From CBDHHC01 sp965263345 (GTDB lineage: Bacteria; Pseudomonadota; Alphaproteobacteria; Rhizobiales; CBDHHC01), in NCBI GenBank assembly GCA_965263345.1, contig CBDHHC010000006.1, forward strand, positions 434,001 through 498,000: a stretch of DNA of 64,000 nucleotides, read 5' to 3'. Positions 1 through 7,699 of this stretch are shown here, piece by piece. The translations under genes and the position numbers were made by a program. Every line of letters starts with the position of its first letter. Position 1 is the first letter of the stretch. The notes beneath the pieces are model-generated. The model saw only the letters and a list, made by a program, of their open reading frames with translations, was not told the DNA's origin and did no database searches.

Positions 1-1
1 T

Positions 2-1435
2 CTTATGTATAAAAAGATTAAGGGACACCCAAGTGTTGCTAATCTTTATTCAGAAAAGCTCATCCGCGAAGGTCTTGTGTCTCAGAGTGATGTTGATGCT
101 ATGCGTGATGAGGTGCGTGGGCATATTGAGACGGAATTCCAAGCCGGTGATTCTTATCGTCCTAATAAAGCTGACTGGCTAGACGGTGCATGGTCTGGCA
201 TTGGTTTTGCTGATGATGGTGCTCGTCGAGGTGATACTGGTGTTGAAGCCGATATTCTTCGTCAAGTAGGTGAAAAGATAACAACTATTCCAGAGAACTT
301 TAATGCCCACCGAACACTTCAGCGTGTTATTAAAAACCGACGAAAAATGGTTGATAGCGGAGAAGGAATTGATTGGGCCATGGCTGAGCATCTGGCATTT
401 GGCACGTTATTGTTAGATGGTTTCCGGGTGCGTCTATCTGGTCAGGATTGTGAACGCGGTACATTCTCTCAGAGGCATTCGGTCTTTAATGATCAAATGA
501 CTGAAGAGACTTATACACCATTGAACAATATTACTGATGATCAAGCGCATTATGAAGTTATTAACTCTATGCTGTCTGAAGAAGCCGTCCTTGGGTTTGA
601 GTATGGTTATAGTCTTGCTGAGCCAAATGCTTTAACAGTATGGGAAGCACAGTTTGGTGACTTTGCGAATGGTGCGCAAGTTATTATTGACCAGTTTATC
701 AGCTCTGGTGAAACAAAGTGGTTGCGGATGTCTGGGCTTGTTCTGTTGCTTCCTCATGGTTATGAAGGACAGGGGCCTGAGCATTCATCTGCACGTTTGG
801 AACGTTTCTTACAAATGTGTGCCGAAGATAATATGCAGGTTGCGAATTGCACTACACCAGCAAACTATTTTCATGTTTTGCGCCGTCAGTTGCATAGAAA
901 ATTCCGTAAACCGCTTATATTGATGACGCCAAAATCATTGCTTCGTCATAAGCGTGTACTTTCTACTTACGAAGATATGGGACCTGATTCAACGTTCCAT
1001 CGTGTTTTATGGGATGATGCTCAAAATAAACCAAATGAAACAATCAAACTTGTGGCGGATGAGGATATTAAACGGGTGATTATGTGCTCTGGTAAAGTTT
1101 ATTATGACTTATACGAAGAGCGTGAGAAGCGTGGTATTGATAACATATACTTGATGCGTTTAGAGCAGCTTCATCCTTTCCCCGTCCAGGCGCTAGAAAC
1201 GGAGTTGAAACGTTTCCCACAAGCAGAAATGATTTGGTGTCAAGAAGAACCTAAAAATATGGGAAGCTGGTTCTTTGTCGATCGCCAAATTGAGGATGTG
1301 CTGACTGAGATTGATGCTAAGCATAAACGTCCACGTTATATGGGTCGTCCTGCATCAGCTGCAACGGCAACCGGGTTAATGAGTAAGCATATGTCTGAGT
1401 TACAATCGTTCTTAGATGATGCGTTCACGCTCTAG
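2..1435 (+). CDS. sucA: 2-oxoglutarate dehydrogenase E1 component, C-terminal part (5' end outside window)
   Basis: This is the C-terminal half (about 477 residues) of the thiamine-dependent E1 subunit of 2-oxoglutarate dehydrogenase, which decarboxylates 2-oxoglutarate in the TCA cycle and hands the succinyl group to the E2 lipoyl arm in the cytoplasm. The start lies before base 1; family members are usually about 930 to 990 residues, so roughly half is missing from view. The ERGTFSQRHSVFNDQ stretch and the C-terminal LEQLHPFP and WCQEEPKNMGSW segments are hallmarks of this E1 family. sucB and lpdA follow on the same strand, the usual order for this complex. Confidence 0.96.
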   Translation, partial: LMYKKIKGHPSVANLYSEKLIREGLVSQSDVDAMRDEVRGHIETEFQAGDSYRPNKADWLDGAWSGIGFADDGARRGDTGVEADILRQVGEKITTIPENFNAHRTLQRVIKNRRKMVDSGEGIDWAMAEHLAFGTLLLDGFRVRLSGQDCERGTFSQRHSVFNDQMTEETYTPLNNITDDQAHYEVINSMLSEEAVLGFEYGYSLAEPNALTVWEAQFGDFANGAQVIIDQFISSGETKWLRMSGLVLLLPHGYEGQGPEHSSARLERFLQMCAEDNMQVANCTTPANYFHVLRRQLHRKFRKPLILMTPKSLLRHKRVLSTYEDMGPDSTFHRVLWDDAQNKPNETIKLVADEDIKRVIMCSGKVYYDLYEEREKRGIDNIYLMRLEQLHPFPVQALETELKRFPQAEMIWCQEEPKNMGSWFFVDRQIEDVLTEIDAKHKRPRYMGRPASAATATGLMSKHMSELQSFLDDAFTL

Positions 1436-1449
1436 AAATTATCGTGAGG

Positions 1450-1488
1450 TATACCCATAGACCAAATTTTAGAGGTTTTCTGGGTGTA
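1450..1488 (+). other. Intercistronic hairpin between sucA and sucB
   Basis: Bases 1450-1457 pair with 1481-1488 (8 bp including one G-U). After a small internal loop, 1459-1463 pair with 1474-1478 (5 bp including one G-U). No T-run follows, so it is not a normal intrinsic terminator. It may stabilise the mRNA or tune sucA against sucB; this is inference from sequence alone. Confidence 0.4.
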
Positions 1489-1560
1489 AAATTATAAACT
1501 GACTTCGCCGTTTTGTTTTTAGAAAACTGAAACGTGCAAATTAAAGAAAAGAGAAATGCA

Positions 1561-3069
1561 ATGTCCATAGAGGTTCGTGTTCCGACACTTGGTGAATCTG
1601 TGACAGAAGCCACAGTAGGCCAATGGTTTAAACAAGCGGGTGAAGCAGTTTCGGCTGATGAGCCAGTTGTTGAATTAGAAACAGATAAGGTTACAGTTGA
1701 AGTACCAGCGCCAGCAAATGGTGTGTTATCAGATATTCTCGTTAATGAAGGAGATACTGTAGAAGTTGGTGCTTTGCTAGCTTCAATAGCCGAAGGCAGT
1801 GGTTCTTCTGCAGGGCAAGCAAAAGCTGAGGAGCAAAAGTCTGCTCCTGCTGCCGCACAAGGTGGCAATGAGGTTGAAATTGTTGTTCCAACGTTAGGTG
1901 AATCTGTGACAGAGGCAACTGTAGGTCAATGGTTTAAACAGGTTGGTGATGCTGTTGCTGTTGATGAGCCAGTTGTTGAATTAGAAACAGATAAGGTTTC
2001 AATTGAAGTTCCTGCTCTTTCTGGTGGTGTTCTTACCAAGATTGTTGTCAATGAAGGTGATACAGTTGGTGTTGGTGCTGTGTTGGCATCAATTTCATCA
2101 GACGGTGGTGCAGTTACTCAGAGTGCTCCTCGCAGTATTGAGGAAACACCAAAACCGGCTGCCACTAATGGGAGTAATGAACAAACGCTTTCTCCTGCTG
2201 TCCGTAAAATGGTGGTAGAGAACAATGTGAATGCGGGTTCTGTCTCTGGTTCTGGGAAGCGTGGGCAATTGTTAAAAGGCGATGTTATTCAAGCCTTAGA
2301 AAATGGTATTGGAAATACGCAGGTTGCTGCTCCGGCGAAGATGCGTGCCCCTTCTCAACCAGATGATGCTGTTCGTGAAGAACGTGTGCGGATGACGAAA
2401 TTACGTCAGACAATTGCTCGTCGTTTGAAAGAGTCTCAAAATACTGCAGCTATGCTTACAACTTTCAATGAAGTTGATATGAGCACTGTAATGGGCGTTC
2501 GAAAACAGTATAAAGATTTGTTTGAAAAGAAACATGGCATTAAGCTTGGTTTCATGGGCTTCTTTGTTAAAGCTTGTATTCATGCTCTTAAAGAGATCCC
2601 GGCTGTTAATGCTGAGATAGATGGTACAGATCTTATCTATAAGAATTATTTCCATATGGGTGTTGCTGTTGGAACTGAAAAAGGACTTGTTGTTCCTGTG
2701 GTTCGTGATGCTGATATGATGAGCCTCGCTGAGATAGAAGGAACTATCGCAGATTTTGGTCGTCGTGCACGTGATGGAAAATTGGGTATTGATGAAATGC
2801 AAGGCGGCACATTTACATTGTCAAATGGCGGTGTTTATGGATCTTTGATGTCAACACCAATTCTGAATGCGCCTCAATCAGGTATTCTTGGTATGCATAA
2901 AATCCAAGAACGTCCTGTTGTGATTAATGGGGAAATAAAAATCAAACCAATGATGTATCTTGCTTTGTCTTATGATCACAGAATTGTTGATGGTAAGGAA
3001 GCTGTTACGTTCCTTGTTCGAGTTAAAGAGTCACTAGAAGACCCTCAACGTTTGGTCCTTGATTTATAA
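1561..3069 (+). CDS. sucB: Dihydrolipoyllysine succinyltransferase (E2 of 2-oxoglutarate dehydrogenase) with two lipoyl domains
   Basis: E2 core enzyme that moves the succinyl group from E1 to CoA. The ATG at 1561 is preceded by GAGA and gives the expected MSIEVRVPTLGES start, so the longer frame from 1534 is not used; the product is 502 residues. Lipoyl domains lie at about 1-78 and 105-180, with lipoyl lysines K43 and K145 in ELETDKV. A peripheral subunit-binding domain starts at SPAVRKMVVENN (about 212-250) and a catalytic domain ends with the DHRIVDGKEA active-site motif. The usual SucB has one lipoyl domain and about 400 residues, so the second domain is the oddity. DHRIVDGKEA and the sucA neighbour favour the 2-oxoglutarate over the pyruvate enzyme. 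Confidence 0.95.
   Translation: MSIEVRVPTLGESVTEATVGQWFKQAGEAVSADEPVVELETDKVTVEVPAPANGVLSDILVNEGDTVEVGALLASIAEGSGSSAGQAKAEEQKSAPAAAQGGNEVEIVVPTLGESVTEATVGQWFKQVGDAVAVDEPVVELETDKVSIEVPALSGGVLTKIVVNEGDTVGVGAVLASISSDGGAVTQSAPRSIEETPKPAATNGSNEQTLSPAVRKMVVENNVNAGSVSGSGKRGQLLKGDVIQALENGIGNTQVAAPAKMRAPSQPDDAVREERVRMTKLRQTIARRLKESQNTAAMLTTFNEVDMSTVMGVRKQYKDLFEKKHGIKLGFMGFFVKACIHALKEIPAVNAEIDGTDLIYKNYFHMGVAVGTEKGLVVPVVRDADMMSLAEIEGTIADFGRRARDGKLGIDEMQGGTFTLSNGGVYGSLMSTPILNAPQSGILGMHKIQERPVVINGEIKIKPMMYLALSYDHRIVDGKEAVTFLVRVKESLEDPQRLVLDL
1656..1998 (+). repeat. Tandem duplication of the lipoyl-domain coding segment
   Basis: Two copies of the lipoyl-domain coding sequence lie 306 bases (102 codons) apart inside sucB. 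Bases 1656-1692 and 1962-1998 are identical over 37 bases, and flanking stretches differ mostly at third positions. This points to a tandem duplication or to ongoing gene conversion between the copies. Confidence 0.85.
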
Positions 3070-3128
3070 ATTGATCATTTTGCCTTATCGGTAATGTGAA
3101 TAAAAAGACGTCTAGAAAGGTATTAGGC

Positions 3129-4529
3129 ATGAGCCAATATGATCTTATAGTTATTGGAACTGGTCCAGGTGGATATGTGTGCGCTATTCGAGCCGCACAG
3201 CTTGGTATGAAAGTGGCTGTTGTTGAGAAGAGATCGTCTCATGGGGGAACTTGTCTGAATGTTGGCTGTATCCCTTCCAAAGCTCTTCTGCATGCTTCTG
3301 AGCTTTATCAAGAAACTGATCATATGGAAAAGATGGGTATCAAGTTAGGTAAGCCTGAAATTGATCTTAAGGCTATGATGAAGTTTAAAGACGAAGGCAT
3401 TTCAGGAAATACTCAGGGTGTTGCTTTTCTTTTAAAGAAAAACAAAATTGATGCTTTTGAAGGAATTGGAAAGATCCTGGCTGCTGGTCAAGTTCAGGTC
3501 ACTTCAGACTCAGGTGAAGCAAAAACTTTGAATACAAAAAATATCGTTATTGCGACGGGTTCTGATGTTGCTCAGTTGCCTGGCATTACGATCGATGAAG
3601 AGAAAGTTGTTTCTTCTACTGGTGCTTTATCCCTAGCAAAGATTCCAGAAAAAATGATTGTCGTTGGCGGTGGTGTTATTGGTTTGGAACTTGGCTCTGT
3701 CTGGCGCAGATTGGGTGCTGAAGTGACAGTTGTTGAGTTTCTAGATCGCATTACGCCTGAGATGGATGTTGAAGTTTCAAAGCAATTTATGAAAATCCTC
3801 AAAAAACAGGGAATGGACTTTAAGCTTGGTCATAAAGTTACAGATGTACAAAGTAATGGATCAGGTGTTTCTGTTCAGATTGAACCTTCAAAAGGTGGTG
3901 ATGCAGAAGCTATTCCTTGCGATGTGGTTCTGGTTAGTATTGGACGAGTGCCATATACTGAGGGATTAGGGCTTGAAGATGTTGGTGTCCAAAAAGATAA
4001 TCGTGGACGTGTGATCACGGATGCTCATTTCCAAACGAATGTTCCTGGTATTTTTGCTATTGGCGATGTTATCACGGGGCCGATGCTTGCTCATAAAGCG
4101 GAAGATGAGGGTGTTGCTGTTGCTGAGATGCTTTCAGGGCAATCCGGACATGTAAATTACGATGTTATTCCAAGTGTGATTTATACAGCTCCCGAAGTTG
4201 CTAGTGTTGGAAAAACAGAAGAACAACTAAAGAGTGATGGTATTGCCTATAATGTTGGCAAGTTTCCTTTTACAGCCAATGGTCGTGCGAAGGTTAATAT
4301 GACTACTGATGGTTTTGTTAAAGTTCTTGCTGACAAGAAAACAGATAAAATTCTAGGTGTTCATATTGTTGGACCTGATGCGGGTAATATAATTGCTGAG
4401 GCGGCTGTTATTATGGAATTTGGGGGATCTGCAGAAGATCTTGCGCGCACATGTCATGCGCACCCAACTTTGACAGAAGCTGTTAAAGAAGCAGCTCTAG
4501 CCGTCGATAATCGTGCTCTACATATGTAG
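3129..4529 (+). CDS. lpdA: Dihydrolipoyl dehydrogenase (E3)
   Basis: Flavoprotein that reoxidises dihydrolipoyl groups of E2 and reduces NAD+; it serves 2-oxoglutarate dehydrogenase and probably other lipoyl complexes in the cytoplasm. The ATG at 3129 follows AAAGG by 8 bases and gives MSQYDLIVIGTGPGG, so the in-frame extension from 3096 is dropped (466 residues). The N-terminal FAD motif GTGPGG, the redox-active disulfide C42-LNVG-C47, the NAD-binding VVGGGVIGLELG, the second FAD motif FAIGDV and the C-terminal CHAHPTLTEA with the catalytic His are all present. It lies 59 bases after sucB and is probably cotranscribed with it. Confidence 0.96.
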   Translation: MSQYDLIVIGTGPGGYVCAIRAAQLGMKVAVVEKRSSHGGTCLNVGCIPSKALLHASELYQETDHMEKMGIKLGKPEIDLKAMMKFKDEGISGNTQGVAFLLKKNKIDAFEGIGKILAAGQVQVTSDSGEAKTLNTKNIVIATGSDVAQLPGITIDEEKVVSSTGALSLAKIPEKMIVVGGGVIGLELGSVWRRLGAEVTVVEFLDRITPEMDVEVSKQFMKILKKQGMDFKLGHKVTDVQSNGSGVSVQIEPSKGGDAEAIPCDVVLVSIGRVPYTEGLGLEDVGVQKDNRGRVITDAHFQTNVPGIFAIGDVITGPMLAHKAEDEGVAVAEMLSGQSGHVNYDVIPSVIYTAPEVASVGKTEEQLKSDGIAYNVGKFPFTANGRAKVNMTTDGFVKVLADKKTDKILGVHIVGPDAGNIIAEAAVIMEFGGSAEDLARTCHAHPTLTEAVKEAALAVDNRALHM

Positions 4530-4639
4530 AATACTTAATTAACTATGTTATTTAAGCTTCTGAGGCTTACTTCATAGGTAATTCATTCTTTTTTGATAAA
4601 CTGTCCTCTGTATGATTTTCCCAATTGTACAGAGGATAT

Positions 4640-5077
4640 ATGCTTAAACGACATCTCAAATTCTGCTTTTTTGTTTTGCTTTCTAGCTTTATAGCCCCTT
4701 GTATTGTGTTCGCTGATTGCGAATACTCTAAGTTGGAGGGATATTGGGAGGCTCAGAGTTATTCAAAGCTTGTCCCTAAAAAATTAGAAATTTTACAGAA
4801 CTGTAAAAAATCTTCCAAACATCGATATGGTGGGCCCGGGAAATGGGTGATGCGTGTCTTTAATTCGTGCTATCCTAAGGATTGTATCTGGGGAAGAAGT
4901 GTTGCAAAAAAAGGCAGATACGGAGATTTGGTCGCCCGATTTGAAACTTTTTCAGCCAGTCGTTATGTTAAAGTCAGTCCTTATAATAATCGTCTTAAAG
5001 TGTATTATAAAATTGATTATCGTTCCGAGAAACGTAAGGATCTTGTTGGTACAATTTATATGATTCGAAAAAAATAG
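4640..5077 (+). CDS. Small secreted protein of unknown function
   Basis: I do not recognise this family. The ATG at 4640 has AGAGGA 5 bases upstream, better than the TTG at 4625. The 145-residue product begins with a clear signal peptide (MLKRHLK, then a hydrophobic stretch ending IVFA before DCEY), so it is predicted to be exported. Mature cysteines occur in DCEY, QNCKK, NSCYPKDC, and could form disulfides. The rest is basic and Tyr/Arg rich, with a possible beta-rich C-terminal half. It lies between lpdA and the LysR gene, 21 bases before the latter, so the two may be cotranscribed. Confidence 0.75.
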   Translation: MLKRHLKFCFFVLLSSFIAPCIVFADCEYSKLEGYWEAQSYSKLVPKKLEILQNCKKSSKHRYGGPGKWVMRVFNSCYPKDCIWGRSVAKKGRYGDLVARFETFSASRYVKVSPYNNRLKVYYKIDYRSEKRKDLVGTIYMIRKK

Positions 5078-5098
5078 GCTGAAAACATAGGAATTGCT

Positions 5099-5989
5099 AT
5101 GGATTGGGGAAAATTACGTATATTTCATGCTGCGGCTGAAGCTGGGAGTTTTACGCATGCTGGTGATCACTTAGAAATGAGCCAGTCTGCTGTTAGCCGA
5201 CAAGTTAGTGCTTTGGAAAAAGATCTTAATGTTATTCTTTTCCATCGTCATGCCAGGGGACTGATTTTAACAGAACAAGGTGAAGTTCTTTATCGTACCG
5301 TGCATGATGTTTTCAATAAGCTTGAAACTGTTTTTACAAAACTTGCCGATTCTAAACTGAAACCTTCAGGAGATTTGCGTGTCACCACAACATTGGGATT
5401 AGGTTCACATTGGTTAACATCTCGAATTAGCGAGTTTATTGATGTTTATCCAGATATCAACCTGAAGTTGCTTTTACACAATAATGAACTTGATATTGCT
5501 ATGCGGGAAGCTGATGTTGCTATTTGGTTAAGAGAGCCAACACAGAATGATTTAATTCGTAGAAAATTATTTACAGTGCATCTACATCTTTACGCTTCTA
5601 TCTCTTATGTCAAAAAATTTGGTAACCCCAGGGATATTGAAGAGTTATCAAAACACCAGGTTATTACATTTGGTGGAAATGCCCCAGAACCTGTTAAGGC
5701 TTTGAATTGGTTGGAAACTTTGTTTGTTGATGGCGCCGACAAGATACGCCCAGTTTTGACAATTAATAGTCTTTATGGTTTACGACGGGCTGTAAAATCC
5801 GGTATTGGTATCGCCGTCTTACCTGATTACCTGGTTGGTGAGGATAATGACATTGTTCCTGTGTTGAGAGATACAAGGCTTCCTCAATTTGATACGTATT
5901 TTGTTTATCCAGAAGAACTACGAAATGCAAAACGTATTGAAGTCTTTCGAGATTTTCTACTTACTAAAGCAAAGCAATGGTCTTTCTGA
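5099..5989 (+). CDS. LysR-family transcriptional regulator
   Basis: A 296-residue DNA-binding regulator. Residues 1-60 form the LysR winged helix-turn-helix (FHAAAEAGSFTHAGDHL then MSQSAVSRQVSALE, with LILTEQGEVL), and the remaining 230 residues form the two-lobed effector domain. AGGA sits 6 bases before the ATG. It is not divergent from a metabolic gene, the common arrangement for this family; the upstream small secreted protein is its only close neighbour. Its target and inducer cannot be read from the sequence. Confidence 0.92.
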   Translation: MDWGKLRIFHAAAEAGSFTHAGDHLEMSQSAVSRQVSALEKDLNVILFHRHARGLILTEQGEVLYRTVHDVFNKLETVFTKLADSKLKPSGDLRVTTTLGLGSHWLTSRISEFIDVYPDINLKLLLHNNELDIAMREADVAIWLREPTQNDLIRRKLFTVHLHLYASISYVKKFGNPRDIEELSKHQVITFGGNAPEPVKALNWLETLFVDGADKIRPVLTINSLYGLRRAVKSGIGIAVLPDYLVGEDNDIVPVLRDTRLPQFDTYFVYPEELRNAKRIEVFRDFLLTKAKQWSF

Positions 5990-6046
5990 GTTGTCGAAAT
6001 TCTTGTGGTATGTCTTATATGCATAACTGATATGTTGTTAGGCCTA

Positions 6047-6075
6047 TTGCTCAATTTGATTTATAATATCATATT
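6047..6075 (+). promoter_or_regulatory. Candidate sigma-70-type promoter for the small RNA
   Basis: TTGCTC at 6047-6052 and CATATT at 6070-6075 are separated by 17 bases and would start transcription near 6081, just before the first hairpin of the candidate sRNA. The match is moderate; a TATAAT at 6064-6069 lacks a well-spaced -35 element. Confidence 0.35.
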
Positions 6076-6080
6076 AACGG

Positions 6081-6206
6081 ACAGCTGCTTATGCAGTTTG
6101 AAGGTGTTTCCTCCCTCCCATAATACCTTCTAAATTTTTAGCGCTCCTAGAGCGTGTTTGCGAGACTTATACTTTTATACCGGGCTCTTTGCAGCCCGGT
6201 TTTTTC
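6081..6206 (+). ncRNA. Candidate trans-acting small RNA with exposed anti-Shine-Dalgarno loop
   Basis: No reading frame fits this stretch, but it folds well. The first hairpin is AGCTGC/GCAGTT with a TTAT loop (about 6083-6098). The second is GAAGGTG (6100-6106) paired with TACCTTC (6124-6130), leaving a pyrimidine loop that holds TTCCTCCCTCCC, complementary to ribosome binding sites. The third is CGCTC/GAGCG (6142-6154). It ends in a strong intrinsic terminator (6179-6206). Alphaproteobacterial sRNAs such as suhB/MmgR and AbcR-type RNAs also carry CCUCC-type unpaired loops, so a relation is possible but not shown. It may instead be an unusual 5' leader of the gene at 6387. Confidence 0.6.
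6179..6206 (+). terminator. Intrinsic terminator of the candidate sRNA
   Basis: An 8-bp GC-rich stem (ACCGGGCT at 6179-6186 with AGCCCGGT at 6193-6200), a 6-base loop, and then a run of T bases. Confidence 0.9.
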
Positions 6207-6386
6207 TACATAACTTTTCCCCAAATTAATAAGACAATAATTTTTTGTTCTTATGGCAAGATTCTATTTTCATAAAACTTTATTTGTATGTTTTTCTTCT
6301 GTCGATATTATTTTGAAATATATTGTATTTATTGTATGGGGTGCTTAAATCTTAAGCATGTCATGCTCACAATAAAATAAAATATT
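6207..6386. other. Upstream region of the 387-residue orphan gene, with a perfect palindrome
   Basis: AT-rich stretch after the sRNA terminator. It contains TGCTTAA (6342-6348) and TTAAGCA (6352-6358) around a 3-base centre, 29 bases before the ATG at 6387. This could be an operator or a small hairpin. No clear Shine-Dalgarno sequence precedes the ATG. Confidence 0.35.
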
Positions 6387-7550
6387 ATGGATATTCTCAC
6401 TCTTTTTTTTAGTTTCTTTGCTGATATTGGTTTTTTGATAGCAACCATCATTGGTGCCCTAGTTGTTGCTGTTCGAGGGATCATAGGGCGTTTTGGGTTT
6501 GCTATACTTGCAGGCTTGGGAAAAGGGGCTGGAGCCGGACTTGGTTCAAAGTTGACTGGCGGTCGGTCTGGTGGTGAACCAGACAATAAAAAAATGCCAA
6601 GTAGCCAACAGGTATTAAGGGCCAGACAGGCTTTATGGGGTTCGCATGCGCGTGAGACGCGTATGAATACGTATGTGTCAGCCTGGTATAATCTTTTGTC
6701 CTTGCGCGGGGGACCTTTTGCAATATCTATTTATCTCCATAGCTTATTTCATAAAGGATTTCAGCAAAAAGTTATTCGCTTACAACAAAGGTGCCGGGAG
6801 TTTGATCGTCTTGAGGACAATGCACAACGTGTATTGCAACGTTATGAGAGTGATTATGAGCGGGACTGCGAACCTCTCAGAGATGCTCTGTTAGATGATC
6901 TTGTTGACCTTGCCAAGTGGAAAGCTCGCCATCGTCGTTGGACTTTTAAATTCTGGAGGAAGCGTTGGTGGAACAATAAAAAGAATATGCTGAAGCTTCG
7001 TCGGCGCATTGTGTTTCAGCGTTATATCTTGCTGCAAAAAGAATATCGCCTCAATATTTTGTATCGAAGTACTCTGGAGCCAGTTTTAAAGGCGCAGGAA
7101 CAATATGAACGTCATTATTTATCACACTGGGTTCATTCTTTTGAGGCTGATCTTAAATCATTTGAGTTAACCGTTATTTCAGGACGTTTGGTTGAAATAT
7201 TGGTCAATATGAATGATCGCAGGTTTCTTGAACGTCTTGGGTTGGGGGATTTGCCACGTGAACCTGCTTATCTTCGAAGTTTTATGCAACAGTATCTTGA
7301 TCAATATAATATTGGGTATGGTCCTGAGGCGACAATAGAAAACCTTTTTGAAAACTATTTAAGAGCAAAACTAACCTATGAACATGGTATGGCGGAGCGT
7401 TGGGGTATTAACCGTATTTGGCTCATGAATTATCTTCCGCCTCCTGGTGCCCTTGGGATCGTTCAGAATAAATATTATCATATGATGCCTCAGCGTTCCT
7501 GGTCATCTCATATGCAAAGTCCTGAAAATATTTTTGAAGATGAGGTTTAA
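6387..7550 (+). CDS. Membrane-anchored helical protein of unknown function (387 aa)
   Basis: I do not recognise a family. The N-terminus (about residues 1-50) is strongly hydrophobic and Gly/Ala rich (FFADIGFLIATIIGALVVAV, then AILAGLGKGAGAGLG) and should insert in the membrane. The rest is highly charged, rich in Arg, Tyr, Trp and Glu, and predicted helical, including a basic Trp-rich patch (RRWTFKFWRKRWW) near residue 190. It stands alone between the candidate sRNA and the aminotransferase gene. The open frame is long and in keeping with local codon use, so I take it as real. Confidence 0.75.
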   Translation: MDILTLFFSFFADIGFLIATIIGALVVAVRGIIGRFGFAILAGLGKGAGAGLGSKLTGGRSGGEPDNKKMPSSQQVLRARQALWGSHARETRMNTYVSAWYNLLSLRGGPFAISIYLHSLFHKGFQQKVIRLQQRCREFDRLEDNAQRVLQRYESDYERDCEPLRDALLDDLVDLAKWKARHRRWTFKFWRKRWWNNKKNMLKLRRRIVFQRYILLQKEYRLNILYRSTLEPVLKAQEQYERHYLSHWVHSFEADLKSFELTVISGRLVEILVNMNDRRFLERLGLGDLPREPAYLRSFMQQYLDQYNIGYGPEATIENLFENYLRAKLTYEHGMAERWGINRIWLMNYLPPPGALGIVQNKYYHMMPQRSWSSHMQSPENIFEDEV

Positions 7551-7699
7551 TTCTCAGATCTGATGAGACTTTGTTTTTTAATACTTATTCAAAAGAATAC
7601 TTGACTTCACTGGATATCTGCTTAGCCTGCGGTTCGTAATCGATATATCACCTATCAAATCATTACTGAATTCTGGATAAACAACTAGGAGTTGTCAAA

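Noticed and set aside
1425..1868. A 147-codon minus-strand frame over the sucA end and sucB start
   Set aside because: It overlaps the lipoyl domain of sucB antisense and its Ser/Thr/Ala-rich translation mirrors the codon pattern of that gene.
7552..7579. TCTCA/TGAGA hairpin followed by T-rich sequence after the orphan gene at 6387
   Set aside because: The stem is only 5 AT-rich base pairs and the T-run is separated from it by several bases, too weak to call a terminator.
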